This document shows, in pieces, positions 1 to 6,189 of a DNA stretch of 12,980 bases (position 1 is the stretch's first letter; every line of letters begins with the position of its first letter). Source of the DNA: Pseudomonadota bacterium (GTDB lineage Bacteria > Pseudomonadota > Gammaproteobacteria > Burkholderiales > Burkholderiaceae_D); assembly GCA_023422955.1 (NCBI GenBank), contig JAFAGG010000036.1, positions 1 through 12,980 of the forward strand, given 5' to 3'. The notes under the pieces were generated by a model. The model had not been told where the DNA came from and searched no databases. It was given only the letters and a program-made list of their open reading frames with translations. The position numbers and the translations under genes were made by a program.

Positions 1-225
1 ACGAGAAAACGTTAGTCTGGCATTCTTATGGATGTTCATTCGGCTGGACTCCCTGAAATATTTGTTTGGCTGGAACCAACAAGTCTCTCAGACCCAGTTC
101 GAATGAACAACCTATTGAAACATCACACCTAACCCTCCCCTTGAAGGGGAGGGAATGAAATGCGAAGTACTAAGCTATCGCACTTTAGAATCACTGTCCC
201 AAGCACTCTCCACTTGCGCCACCAA
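1..225. other. Gene-free region downstream of pyrC
   Basis: I see no convincing gene in this stretch. The short open frames that begin near 155 and 160 run antisense into pyrC and carry no recognisable motif. The region contains a widely spaced 10-bp inverted repeat (33-42 with 100-109) and a compact GC-rich palindrome (133-153). The pyrC stop lies at 226-228, so this is the 3' side of pyrC. No T-rich terminator tail is visible on the minus strand. Confidence 0.6.
133..153. repeat. GC-rich palindrome, possible dispersed intergenic repeat
   Basis: The arm CCCTCCCCTT (133-142) is followed by one G and then by its exact reverse complement AAGGGGAGGG (144-153). As RNA it would form about 8 G-C-rich pairs closed by a small TTGAA or TTCAA loop, on either strand. 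It lies about 75 nt past the pyrC stop, but neither strand has a following T-run, so it is not a classical terminator. From memory, nearly identical C/G-block palindromes recur between genes in many proteobacteria, so it may be a member of a dispersed repeat family. That cannot be tested from one copy. Confidence 0.6.
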
Positions 226-1278
226 TCAAGCAAGCAGCTTCCAGTTCAATGTACTGCCCGCATCCAGCGGCACCACGGTGGTTTCGCCCATCGGCAATTC
301 CGCCGGGATAGTCCAGCTTTCCCGTTTCAGCGTCACCTTCTCCGTATTGCGTGGCAAGCCATAGAAATCGGGGCCGTGGAAGCTGGCGAAGCCTTCCAGT
401 TTTTCCAGCGCGCCGGCTTGCTCGAAGGCTTGTGCGTAGAGTTCCATCGCATGCAGCGCGGTGTAACAGCCAGCGCAGCCGCAGGCGTGTTCCTTCATGC
501 CTTTGGGATGGGGCGCGGAATCGGTGCCGAGGAAGAATTTAGGGCTGCCAGAAGTGGCGGCTGCCACCAGCGCTTGGCGATGAATCTCGCGCTTCAGGAT
601 GGGCAGGCAGTAGTAATGCGGGCGGATGCCGCCCTTGAAGAGTTCATTGCGGTTATACAGCAGGTGATGAACCGTGATCGTTGCACCCATCGGGCCTTCG
701 GCTTCCTGCACATATTGCGCCGCATCCTTGGTGGTGATGTGTTCCATCACCATCTTCAGTTCCGGCAAGTCCCGGCGCAAAGGGCGCAGGATGCGATCGA
801 TGAATACGGCTTCACGGTCGAAGACGTCCACGTCGGGATCGGTGACTTCGCCGTGCAGCAGGAAAGGCATGCCGACTTCCTGCATGGCTTCCAGCGTCTG
901 GTAGCATTTTTTCAGGTCGGTCACACCGGCATCGGAGTTGGTGGTGGCGCCGGCCGGATAAAGCTTGACCGCATGCACCACGCCGCTTTCCTTGGCACGG
1001 CGGATTTCTTCCGGCTTGGTGTTATCGGTCAGATACAGCACCATCAAGGGCTCGAAGCGCATGCCCTCTGGGAGTGCAGCAAGTATGCGCTGGCGATAGG
1101 CGATGGCTTGTTCGGTCGTCGTCACCGGCGGGCGCAGGTTCGGCATCACGATGGCGCGGGCGAACTGGCGGGCGGTGTCGGGCAATACGCTGGCTAGTGT
1201 CGCGCCATCGCGCAGATGAAGATGCCAGTCGTCTGGGCGGGTAAGCGTTAGCGTGTGGGGCATGGAAGATTCAGGCAT
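226..1278 (-). CDS. pyrC: Dihydroorotase (PyrC, class II type)
   Basis: This cytosolic zinc enzyme closes carbamoyl-aspartate to dihydroorotate, the third step of pyrimidine synthesis. The 350-residue product fits the short bacterial PyrC class (E. coli about 348). Visible motifs are DWHLHLRDG with metal ligands His19 and His21, the bridging carbamylated lysine Lys105 in VKLYPAG, His142 in LHGEV, His180 in EHITT and the catalytic Asp253 in GTDSAPH. All sit at a constant offset of 3 from the E. coli positions as I recall them. The start is not certain: Met6 (1263) is an alternative, and neither start has a strong Shine-Dalgarno. A TAAAAT box (1311-1306) could be a -10 element, but no good -35 precedes it. 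It is the last gene of a minus-strand series, 217 nt beyond gltL, so it probably has its own promoter. There is no functional link to glt apart from aspartate being a pyrimidine precursor. Confidence 0.96.
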   Translation of the reverse strand: MPESSMPHTLTLTRPDDWHLHLRDGATLASVLPDTARQFARAIVMPNLRPPVTTTEQAIAYRQRILAALPEGMRFEPLMVLYLTDNTKPEEIRRAKESGVVHAVKLYPAGATTNSDAGVTDLKKCYQTLEAMQEVGMPFLLHGEVTDPDVDVFDREAVFIDRILRPLRRDLPELKMVMEHITTKDAAQYVQEAEGPMGATITVHHLLYNRNELFKGGIRPHYYCLPILKREIHRQALVAAATSGSPKFFLGTDSAPHPKGMKEHACGCAGCYTALHAMELYAQAFEQAGALEKLEGFASFHGPDFYGLPRNTEKVTLKRESWTIPAELPMGETTVVPLDAGSTLNWKLLA

Positions 1279-1388
1279 GGCGGTACTCGGTTGGGAATTG
1301 CCCGTATTTTACCCGAGCGCTTTGGAATGCCGATAGCCCGCCTTCCCAAGCGCTGCTTCTGCAAACACGAGGCTTGCCTAAAGACTTG

Positions 1389-1488
1389 GCACCTTATCAA
1401 ATCGAGCGCAAGGCTCTGTCGCAAAACGCACGCCACAGACAGCAAGCGGTACGGCAAGACAAGGCAGCGGCAGGCTTCTGATAGGTGC
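1389..1488 (-). repeat. Long-range inverted repeat in the gltL-pyrC gap
   Basis: GCACCTTATC (1389-1398) pairs with GATAGGTGC (1480-1488) with a single bulged base, enclosing about 81 nt. Inside it, CTGTC (1416-1420) can pair with GACAG (1438-1442). On the minus strand the outer arm begins only about 8 nt after the gltL stop. The RNA could therefore fold either as a 3' end structure of the glt transcript or as an upstream leader for pyrC. No clear T-tract follows. The pairing is seen in the sequence; any function is inference. Confidence 0.35.
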
Positions 1489-1495
1489 TTTTATT

Positions 1496-2221
1496 TCAGT
1501 GAATAATTTTTGCCAGGAAATCGCGGGCGCGCTCCGATTGCGGCGACTGGAAGAATTCTTCTTTCGAAGCATCTTCGACAATGGCTCCTTGATCCATGAA
1601 CACCACGCGGTTGGCTACTTTCTGCGCAAATCCCATTTCATGGGTCACGACCATCATGGTCATCCCCTCGTGCGCCAGGCCTGCCATCACATCGAGCACT
1701 TCGTTGATCATTTCGGGATCCAGCGCCGAGGTCGGTTCATCGAACAGCATCGCGATGGGATCCATGGACAAAGCGCGGGCAATTGCGACCCGCTGCTGCT
1801 GCCCGCCCGACAGTTGGCCGGGGAACTTGTCCTTCTGAGTAAGAAGGCCGACCCGGTCCAGGTACTTCAGCCCTCTTTCCGCCGCTTCGTCTTCGCTGCG
1901 CCCCAGCACTTTTACCTGTGCCAGCGTGAGGTTCTGGCGCACCGACAAATGCGGGAACAATTCAAAACTCTGGAACACCATCCCGATGCGAGCGCGCAGC
2001 CTGGGCAGATCGGTTTTGGGATCGCCTACGGAAATATCGTTGACCAGGATTTCCCCCTTCTGGAAAGGCTCCAGCCCGTTCACCGTCTTGATGAGCGTGG
2101 ACTTGCCGGAACCGGAGGGGCCGCATACCACCAGGACATCGCCCTTCTTCACGCTGGTGCTGCAATCATTCAGGACCTGGAAGTTGCCATACCACTTGCT
2201 CACGTTTTTCATTTCTATCAT
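1496..2221 (-). CDS. gltL: Glutamate/aspartate ABC importer, ATP-binding protein
   Basis: This is the cytoplasmic ATPase that drives the GltIJKL importer. At 241 residues it has the usual length for polar amino acid ABC ATPases. The nucleotide-binding elements appear in order: Walker A GPSGSGKS (34-41), the Q-loop glutamine 84 in VFQSFELFPH, the signature LSGGQ (137-141), Walker B MLFDEP (158-163) with catalytic Glu162, the D-loop SALD (165-168) and the switch His194 in VTHEMGF. The start ATG at 2221 has AAGGA about 6 nt upstream, and the gene begins 9 nt after the gltK stop, so the two are co-transcribed. Substrate specificity is inferred from the adjacent GltI. The ATPase sequence alone would also fit glutamine or other polar amino acid systems. 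It is the last gene of the importer operon. Confidence 0.95.
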   Translation of the reverse strand: MIEMKNVSKWYGNFQVLNDCSTSVKKGDVLVVCGPSGSGKSTLIKTVNGLEPFQKGEILVNDISVGDPKTDLPRLRARIGMVFQSFELFPHLSVRQNLTLAQVKVLGRSEDEAAERGLKYLDRVGLLTQKDKFPGQLSGGQQQRVAIARALSMDPIAMLFDEPTSALDPEMINEVLDVMAGLAHEGMTMMVVTHEMGFAQKVANRVVFMDQGAIVEDASKEEFFQSPQSERARDFLAKIIH

Positions 2222-2230
2222 GTCTTGTCC

Positions 2231-2920
2231 TTAGCGAATAATGGCGATGCGCTTTTGCAATCGCTTGGCCAGCGTCGACAACGCGAAGCACATGAGGAAA
2301 TACACCACGGCCACGAAAGCGTACATTTCAACAATACGGCTGTCGCGCTGCGCAATCTTCACCGCCGCGCCGACAAAGTCCGTCACATTCAGCAGCGACA
2401 CCAGCGACACGTCCTGGAAAAGGATGATGGTCTGGGTCAGCAAAACCGGCAGCATGTTGCGGAAGGCTTGCGGCAGAACGATGTACTGCATGCTTTGACG
2501 GTAGTTCAACCCCAGGGCCGAAGCGGCGTTCACCTGCCCCTTGGGAATGCTTTGTATGCCGGCCCGGACGATCTCGCAGAAGTAGGCGGCTTCGAACATG
2601 ATGAAGGTGATATAGGCCGACCGATCGGCGCCCATCTGGATGGGCCGCTCCGCTCCCGTGATGGCTTGAAGCGCGACCGGCATCAAAAAGTAAAACCAGA
2701 AAATCACCAGCAGCAAAGGAACCGAACGCATCAGGTTAACGTAACCTGCCGCTGCCAGCGCCAGCGGGGTAAAGCGCGACAAGCGTGCCATCGCCAGCAA
2801 GGTGCCGAAGAGGATGCCGCCGATGGCCGCAACAACCGTGAGCTGAACCGTGTACTTGAGTCCGCTCAGCAGGTAGGGCCAGGTCCTAGCAATGACGTCG
2901 AAATCAAGATCACCCATCAT
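2231..2920 (-). CDS. gltK: Glutamate/aspartate ABC importer, permease GltK
   Basis: This inner-membrane permease is the second half of the translocation channel, paired with GltJ. The 229-residue protein has several hydrophobic segments (roughly 16-44, 52-80, 101-115, 150-172 and 195-213). It carries the cytoplasmic coupling (EAA-type) loop around AASALGL...YIVLPQAFR (132-154), which docks on the ATPase. The N-terminal YLLSGLKYTVQLTVV and the stretch FEAAYFCEIVRAGIQS match E. coli GltK closely from memory. The frame opens with two consecutive ATGs. AGGAGG lies only 3 nt before the first and 6 nt before the second (2917), so the second is probably used, giving 228 residues. The first ATG overlaps the gltJ stop by 4 nt, which indicates translational coupling within the operon. 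Confidence 0.94.
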   Translation of the reverse strand: MMGDLDFDVIARTWPYLLSGLKYTVQLTVVAAIGGILFGTLLAMARLSRFTPLALAAAGYVNLMRSVPLLLVIFWFYFLMPVALQAITGAERPIQMGADRSAYITFIMFEAAYFCEIVRAGIQSIPKGQVNAASALGLNYRQSMQYIVLPQAFRNMLPVLLTQTIILFQDVSLVSLLNVTDFVGAAVKIAQRDSRIVEMYAFVAVVYFLMCFALSTLAKRLQKRIAIIR

Positions 2921-3642
2921 TTTCCTCCTGCGATATAACCAGGCACGGCAGTGGTGCGCTCGATGAAAGCCATCACCCGGTTCGCGGTCATCGCAATCAA
3001 GACATAAATGACGGTCGCAGCGCCGAATGCCTCAAAGTACTGAAAGGTCATTTCGCCCATCTCGCGCGTGCGGAAAAACAGCTCAACCAATCCGATTGAA
3101 TAGGCCACCGAGGTGTTCTTGATCAGATTCATGACCTCCGAGGTCAGCGGCGGGATGATGATGCGGTAAGCCATCGGCAGCAGCACATAACGATAGGCCT
3201 GCGCTCTTGTCAGCCCGAGCGCAAAGGCGGCGTAGCTCTGTCCGCGTGGCAGCGACTGGATGCCGGAGCGTACCTGCTCGGCGATGCGGGATGAGGTGAA
3301 AAATCCCAGGCAGACAATCGCGGTGACGAACTGGTGATGCGTAGGGTCCAGGCTGGTGACCCAGACTTTGACGGAAGGGATGAGTCCCGGCACGACGAAG
3401 TACCAGACAAAAAACTGGACGATCAGGGGAATGTTGCGAAACAGTTCCACATACGCGTTACCCAGCCTGACCACCCAGGGCTTGTCCAGAGTGCGTAGCA
3501 CGCCGATGACCGAGCCGAGCGCAAAGGCCATGATCCACGCAAAGCATGCGACGCCCAATGTCCACCCCAAGCCGGACAGTAGCATCTGCAACCATGTGCC
3601 ATCGCCGTCAGGCACCTGTTGCAAGAAAATTCCGATATCCAT
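2917..3642 (-). CDS. gltJ: Glutamate/aspartate ABC importer, permease GltJ
   Basis: This inner-membrane permease partners GltK. I place the start at ATG 3642 (241 residues). AGGGGAG lies 6 nt upstream, and the N-terminus MDIGIFLQQVP matches the E. coli GltJ start (WGIFLQQAP), as recalled. A longer frame exists from a TTG at 3687, but it adds 15 residues with no family support. Hydrophobic segments cover about 20-50, 64-88, 103-117, 155-172 and 205-225. The conserved VELFRNIPLIVQFFVWY lies at 65-81. The coupling loop AAFALGL...YVLLPMAYR lies at 138-160. The C-terminal GGK ending is also shared with E. coli. Its stop overlaps the gltK start by 4 nt. A terminator-like hairpin stands between it and gltI, so its expression is probably lower than that of gltI. 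Confidence 0.95.
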   Translation of the reverse strand: MDIGIFLQQVPDGDGTWLQMLLSGLGWTLGVACFAWIMAFALGSVIGVLRTLDKPWVVRLGNAYVELFRNIPLIVQFFVWYFVVPGLIPSVKVWVTSLDPTHHQFVTAIVCLGFFTSSRIAEQVRSGIQSLPRGQSYAAFALGLTRAQAYRYVLLPMAYRIIIPPLTSEVMNLIKNTSVAYSIGLVELFFRTREMGEMTFQYFEAFGAATVIYVLIAMTANRVMAFIERTTAVPGYIAGGK

Positions 3643-3723
3643 CTGCGACTCCCCTACCCGTCCCTGCAGCGGGCTCTCTACTCCCAACGTTCAAGCCGCC
3701 ATAATCGCGGCGGATAAGCATCC

Positions 3724-3763
3724 AAAAAAAGCCGGATCGGCAATGCTGCCATCCGGCTTTTTT
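3724..3763 (-). terminator. Rho-independent terminator/attenuator between gltI and gltJ
   Basis: GCCGGAT (3731-3737) pairs with ATCCGGC (3751-3757). The stem continues inside with GGCA (3739-3742) against TGCC (3747-3750) after one bulged C, leaving an ATGC/GCAT tetraloop. An A7 tract (3724-3730) and a T6 tract (3758-3763) flank the stem, so on the minus strand the hairpin is followed by seven Ts. It begins about 22 nt after the gltI stop and ends about 80 nt before the gltJ start. Because gltJKL have no obvious promoter of their own, I read it as a partial terminator that lets some transcripts through. Confidence 0.85.
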
Positions 3764-3778
3764 CCAGGAGCACCCGGT

Positions 3779-4672
3779 TTATACGCCTTTATCGTTAGGA
3801 TTCTTGAAGGCGTCGCGCAATTCCGGAGACAAGGGGAAGTTCAGGTTGATGCCCTTGGGTGGAATCGGCTGGGTAAACCACTTGGCATAGATCTTTTCCG
3901 CTTCGCCGGATTTCATGATCTCGCCGACTGAGGCATCGACCAGTGCCTTGAATGGCTGATCGCCCTTGCGCAGCATCATGCCGTACGGCTCGACGCGCAG
4001 CGATTCCTGGATGATTTTGAAGTCGGCGGGCTTGCGTGAATTGGCGATCTGGCCAGCCAGGAGAATGTCATCCATGACAAAGGCTGCAGCACGGTCGTCA
4101 GCCATCAGCAGGAAGGATTCTGCATGATCCTTGCCATAGATTTCCCGCACTTTGACGCTCCTGGTTTTCTCGTAGCTTTTGAGCAAAGGAACGGAAGTGG
4201 TGCCGGAAGTGGTCGATACCGTTTTGCCATTGAGGTCGGCCAGCGTGTTGATGTTCGAGGCTTTCTTGACCGCCGCCGTCACGTTGACGACAAAATAGGT
4301 GGGGCCAAAGGAAACCTGTTGCTGACGCACTTCGGAGTTGGTAGTAGAGCCGCACTCCAGGTCGACGGTACCATTCTGCAGCAACGGTATGCGGTTGCTG
4401 GAGGTGACCGGCTGAAGCGCAACTTTCAGGTTCGGCATCTTCAGCTCTTTTTTGACTGCATCAACCACCTTCATGCACAGGTCCATCGCATAACCTATGG
4501 GCTGCTGCTTATCATCCAGATAAGAAAAAGGAATGGAAGATTCCCTGTGTCCGATGGTAATCGTCCCTGTATCTTTAATTTTCTTCAGGGTGCCCGTCAA
4601 TTCCTGTGCCTGTGCGAGTCCCGTAACGAGACTGGCGCCGACCAGTACATAAAGCAATTTTGAATTTTTCAT
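3779..4672 (-). CDS. gltI: Periplasmic glutamate/aspartate-binding protein
   Basis: This is the soluble periplasmic receptor of the GltIJKL importer (solute-binding protein family 3). I choose ATG 4672 (297 residues). AGGAGG lies 6 nt upstream, and a clear signal peptide follows: basic MKNSK, a hydrophobic stretch 6-20 and a likely cleavage after AQA (22). A 19-residue extension upstream lacks a ribosome site and would bury the signal peptide. Family hallmarks are GHRESSIPFSY (41-51), NRIPLLQNGT...LECGSTTN (93-112), TTSGTTS (154-160), KDHAESF (181-187), MDD (200-202) and PIPPKGINLNF (269-279). They align along the whole length with E. coli GltI from memory. The gene leads the importer operon and is followed by a terminator hairpin, the usual way binding proteins are kept in excess. 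Glutamate and aspartate are both plausible ligands. Confidence 0.96.
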   Translation of the reverse strand: MKNSKLLYVLVGASLVTGLAQAQELTGTLKKIKDTGTITIGHRESSIPFSYLDDKQQPIGYAMDLCMKVVDAVKKELKMPNLKVALQPVTSSNRIPLLQNGTVDLECGSTTNSEVRQQQVSFGPTYFVVNVTAAVKKASNINTLADLNGKTVSTTSGTTSVPLLKSYEKTRSVKVREIYGKDHAESFLLMADDRAAAFVMDDILLAGQIANSRKPADFKIIQESLRVEPYGMMLRKGDQPFKALVDASVGEIMKSGEAEKIYAKWFTQPIPPKGINLNFPLSPELRDAFKNPNDKGV

Positions 4673-4764
4673 TTGTCGCCTCCTGATGAGAAGCAATAAG
4701 CGTATCAAAAGATATGGATTAAAACCCAATACTTTTTTGTTTGCCTACTCTTTCTTGAGTTAAA

Positions 4765-4826
4765 GCAGAATGCGTTCCTTACCTACGCCCGACTTCTTCA
4801 GGCTCGCAATCGCGGACGCATTCTGC
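4765..4826 (-). repeat. Perfect 11-bp inverted repeat downstream of gdhA
   Basis: GCAGAATGCGT (4765-4775) and ACGCATTCTGC (4816-4826) are exact reverse complements separated by 40 nt. They lie in the 172-nt gap between the gdhA stop (4845) and the gltI start (4672). In the minus-strand RNA this would be an 11-bp stem starting about 18 nt after the gdhA stop, with a 40-nt apical region. The trailing bases are CTTTAAC, not a true U-run, so it is at best a weak terminator. The glt promoter should lie between here and 4673, but I could not identify convincing -35/-10 boxes. Confidence 0.5.
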
Positions 4827-4844
4827 CGCCCGATCAAAACACGT

Positions 4845-6131
4845 TTATGGATACAAGCCACGCATTTCCCGTGCCTGCAACACGCGCGTACATCCCACGA
4901 TAAAGGCCGCGGTGCGCAGCGACACCTTTTTGTCCTGCGCCAGCTGCCAGACTGAAGCAAAAGCTTCACGCATGATGCGCGTGAGCCGCTGATTGATTTC
5001 TTCCTCGGTCCAGAAGAAGCTGGAAAAATCCTGCACCCACTCGAAATAGCTGACCGTCACGCCGCCGGCATTGGCAATCACATCCGGCACGATCAGGATG
5101 CCCTTTTGCTGCAGGATATCGTCGGCCGCCGGCGTGGTGGGACCATTTGCGCCTTCCAGGATGATCTTGGCGCGTATCTTGTCCGCGTTCTTTTCCGTGA
5201 TCTGCTGCTCCAGCGCCGCCGGTATCAGTATGTCGCAATCCAGCCCCCAGAAAGCCTGCCTGTCGTTCAGATGCTCGCCATCGGCATAACCGGCAATCGT
5301 GCCATTCGCCTTGGCATACGCCTGCAGTGCGGAAATATCGATGCCGGCTTCGCACACCAGCGTGCTCAAATGGTCTTGCACGGCGATGACTTTCGCGCCC
5401 GCTTCGGTAAACAGCTTGGCGGCGGTGCCGCCCACATTGCCGAAACCCTGCACGGCAATACGTGCCCCCTTGATATCCACGCCCTGTCTGGCTGCCGCTT
5501 CGCATCCGACGACGAATACACCGCGCCCGGTCGCCTCGCGCCGCCCCAGGCTGCCGCCCAGAGAAATCGGCTTGCCCGTCACCACGCCGGTTGAGGTGCT
5601 GCCCTCGTTCATCGAGAAGGTATCCATCATCCAGGCCATCACCTGCTCATTGGTATTCACGTCCGGCGCGGGGATATCTTTGTTCGGTCCGATGATGATG
5701 TTGATTTCACTGGTGTAGCGTCGCGTCATGCGCTGCAATTCGGCCTGCGACAGGATTTTCGGATCGACCCGGATGCCGCCCTTGGCGCCGCCATAGGGCA
5801 CATTCACCACTGCATTCTTCACCGTCATCCACGCTGAAAGCGCCATCACTTCCGACAGCGTGACATCCTGGTGAAAACGCACGCCGCCCTTGCCGGGACC
5901 GCGCGATGTATTGTGCTGCACGCGGTAGCCCTCGAAGTGGGCAATGGTGCCGTCGTCGCGCTCGATTGGCACATCGACGATCATGATGCGCTTGGGCCGC
6001 TTCAGCGTTTCCACCCAGCGCGCCAGCGACCCAAGATGAGGTGTGACGCGATCGATTTGCTCCAGGTAGCCTTCCCACGGACCCGTGCCGTGAGGAAGCA
6101 GATAAGAAGGGATTTCATGATGAGGCTGCAT
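4845..6131 (-). CDS. gdhA: Glutamate dehydrogenase (Glu/Leu/Phe/Val dehydrogenase family)
   Basis: This enzyme catalyses reversible oxidative deamination of glutamate to 2-oxoglutarate and ammonium with NAD(P). The 428-residue length fits the RocG/GudB-like class (about 420-430) better than the roughly 447-residue E. coli GdhA. The N-terminal catalytic domain shows GPGKGGVRFH (78-87), Lys105 in MTVKN, the signature PYGGAKGG with catalytic Lys117, and PAPDV with Asp157. The Rossmann domain begins with GFGNVG (229-234), and EGANGPTTP (326-334) and PDVIANAGGV (349-358) follow. Coenzyme preference cannot be settled by eye; Asp253 near the end of the second strand is the residue to look at. The start ATG 6131 has GGAG 5 nt upstream. 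It follows the ABC exporter gene by 58 nt on the same strand and precedes gltIJKL, suggesting coordinated glutamate uptake and breakdown (inference). Confidence 0.95.
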   Translation of the reverse strand: MQPHHEIPSYLLPHGTGPWEGYLEQIDRVTPHLGSLARWVETLKRPKRIMIVDVPIERDDGTIAHFEGYRVQHNTSRGPGKGGVRFHQDVTLSEVMALSAWMTVKNAVVNVPYGGAKGGIRVDPKILSQAELQRMTRRYTSEINIIIGPNKDIPAPDVNTNEQVMAWMMDTFSMNEGSTSTGVVTGKPISLGGSLGRREATGRGVFVVGCEAAARQGVDIKGARIAVQGFGNVGGTAAKLFTEAGAKVIAVQDHLSTLVCEAGIDISALQAYAKANGTIAGYADGEHLNDRQAFWGLDCDILIPAALEQQITEKNADKIRAKIILEGANGPTTPAADDILQQKGILIVPDVIANAGGVTVSYFEWVQDFSSFFWTEEEINQRLTRIMREAFASVWQLAQDKKVSLRTAAFIVGCTRVLQAREMRGLYP

Positions 6132-6189
6132 GCGTTCTCCTAGTAAGCTGAGTCAGGCCGATAAGCCAGGGCCAAATCCTGCAAGCGGC

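Noticed and set aside
88..112. TTCGAAT stretch resembling a tRNA T-loop
   Set aside because: The flanking bases do not form a T-stem, and no acceptor stem, anticodon arm or CCA end is visible.
160..1197. 345-codon plus-strand open frame across pyrC
   Set aside because: It is the antisense shadow of pyrC. The composition is His/Arg/Gly-rich with no family motif, while the minus strand encodes a complete dihydroorotase with all metal ligands.
1499..2938. 479-codon plus-strand open frame across gltL and gltK
   Set aside because: It lies antisense to two well-supported overlapping importer genes, is low-complexity in His/Gln/Arg and has no recognisable domain. High-GC codon bias explains it.
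4673..4844. Sigma54 or clear sigma70 promoter for the glt operon
   Set aside because: No GG-N10-GC type element was found. The best sigma70-like pairs (for example TTGGGT with GATACG) match too few consensus bases to list.
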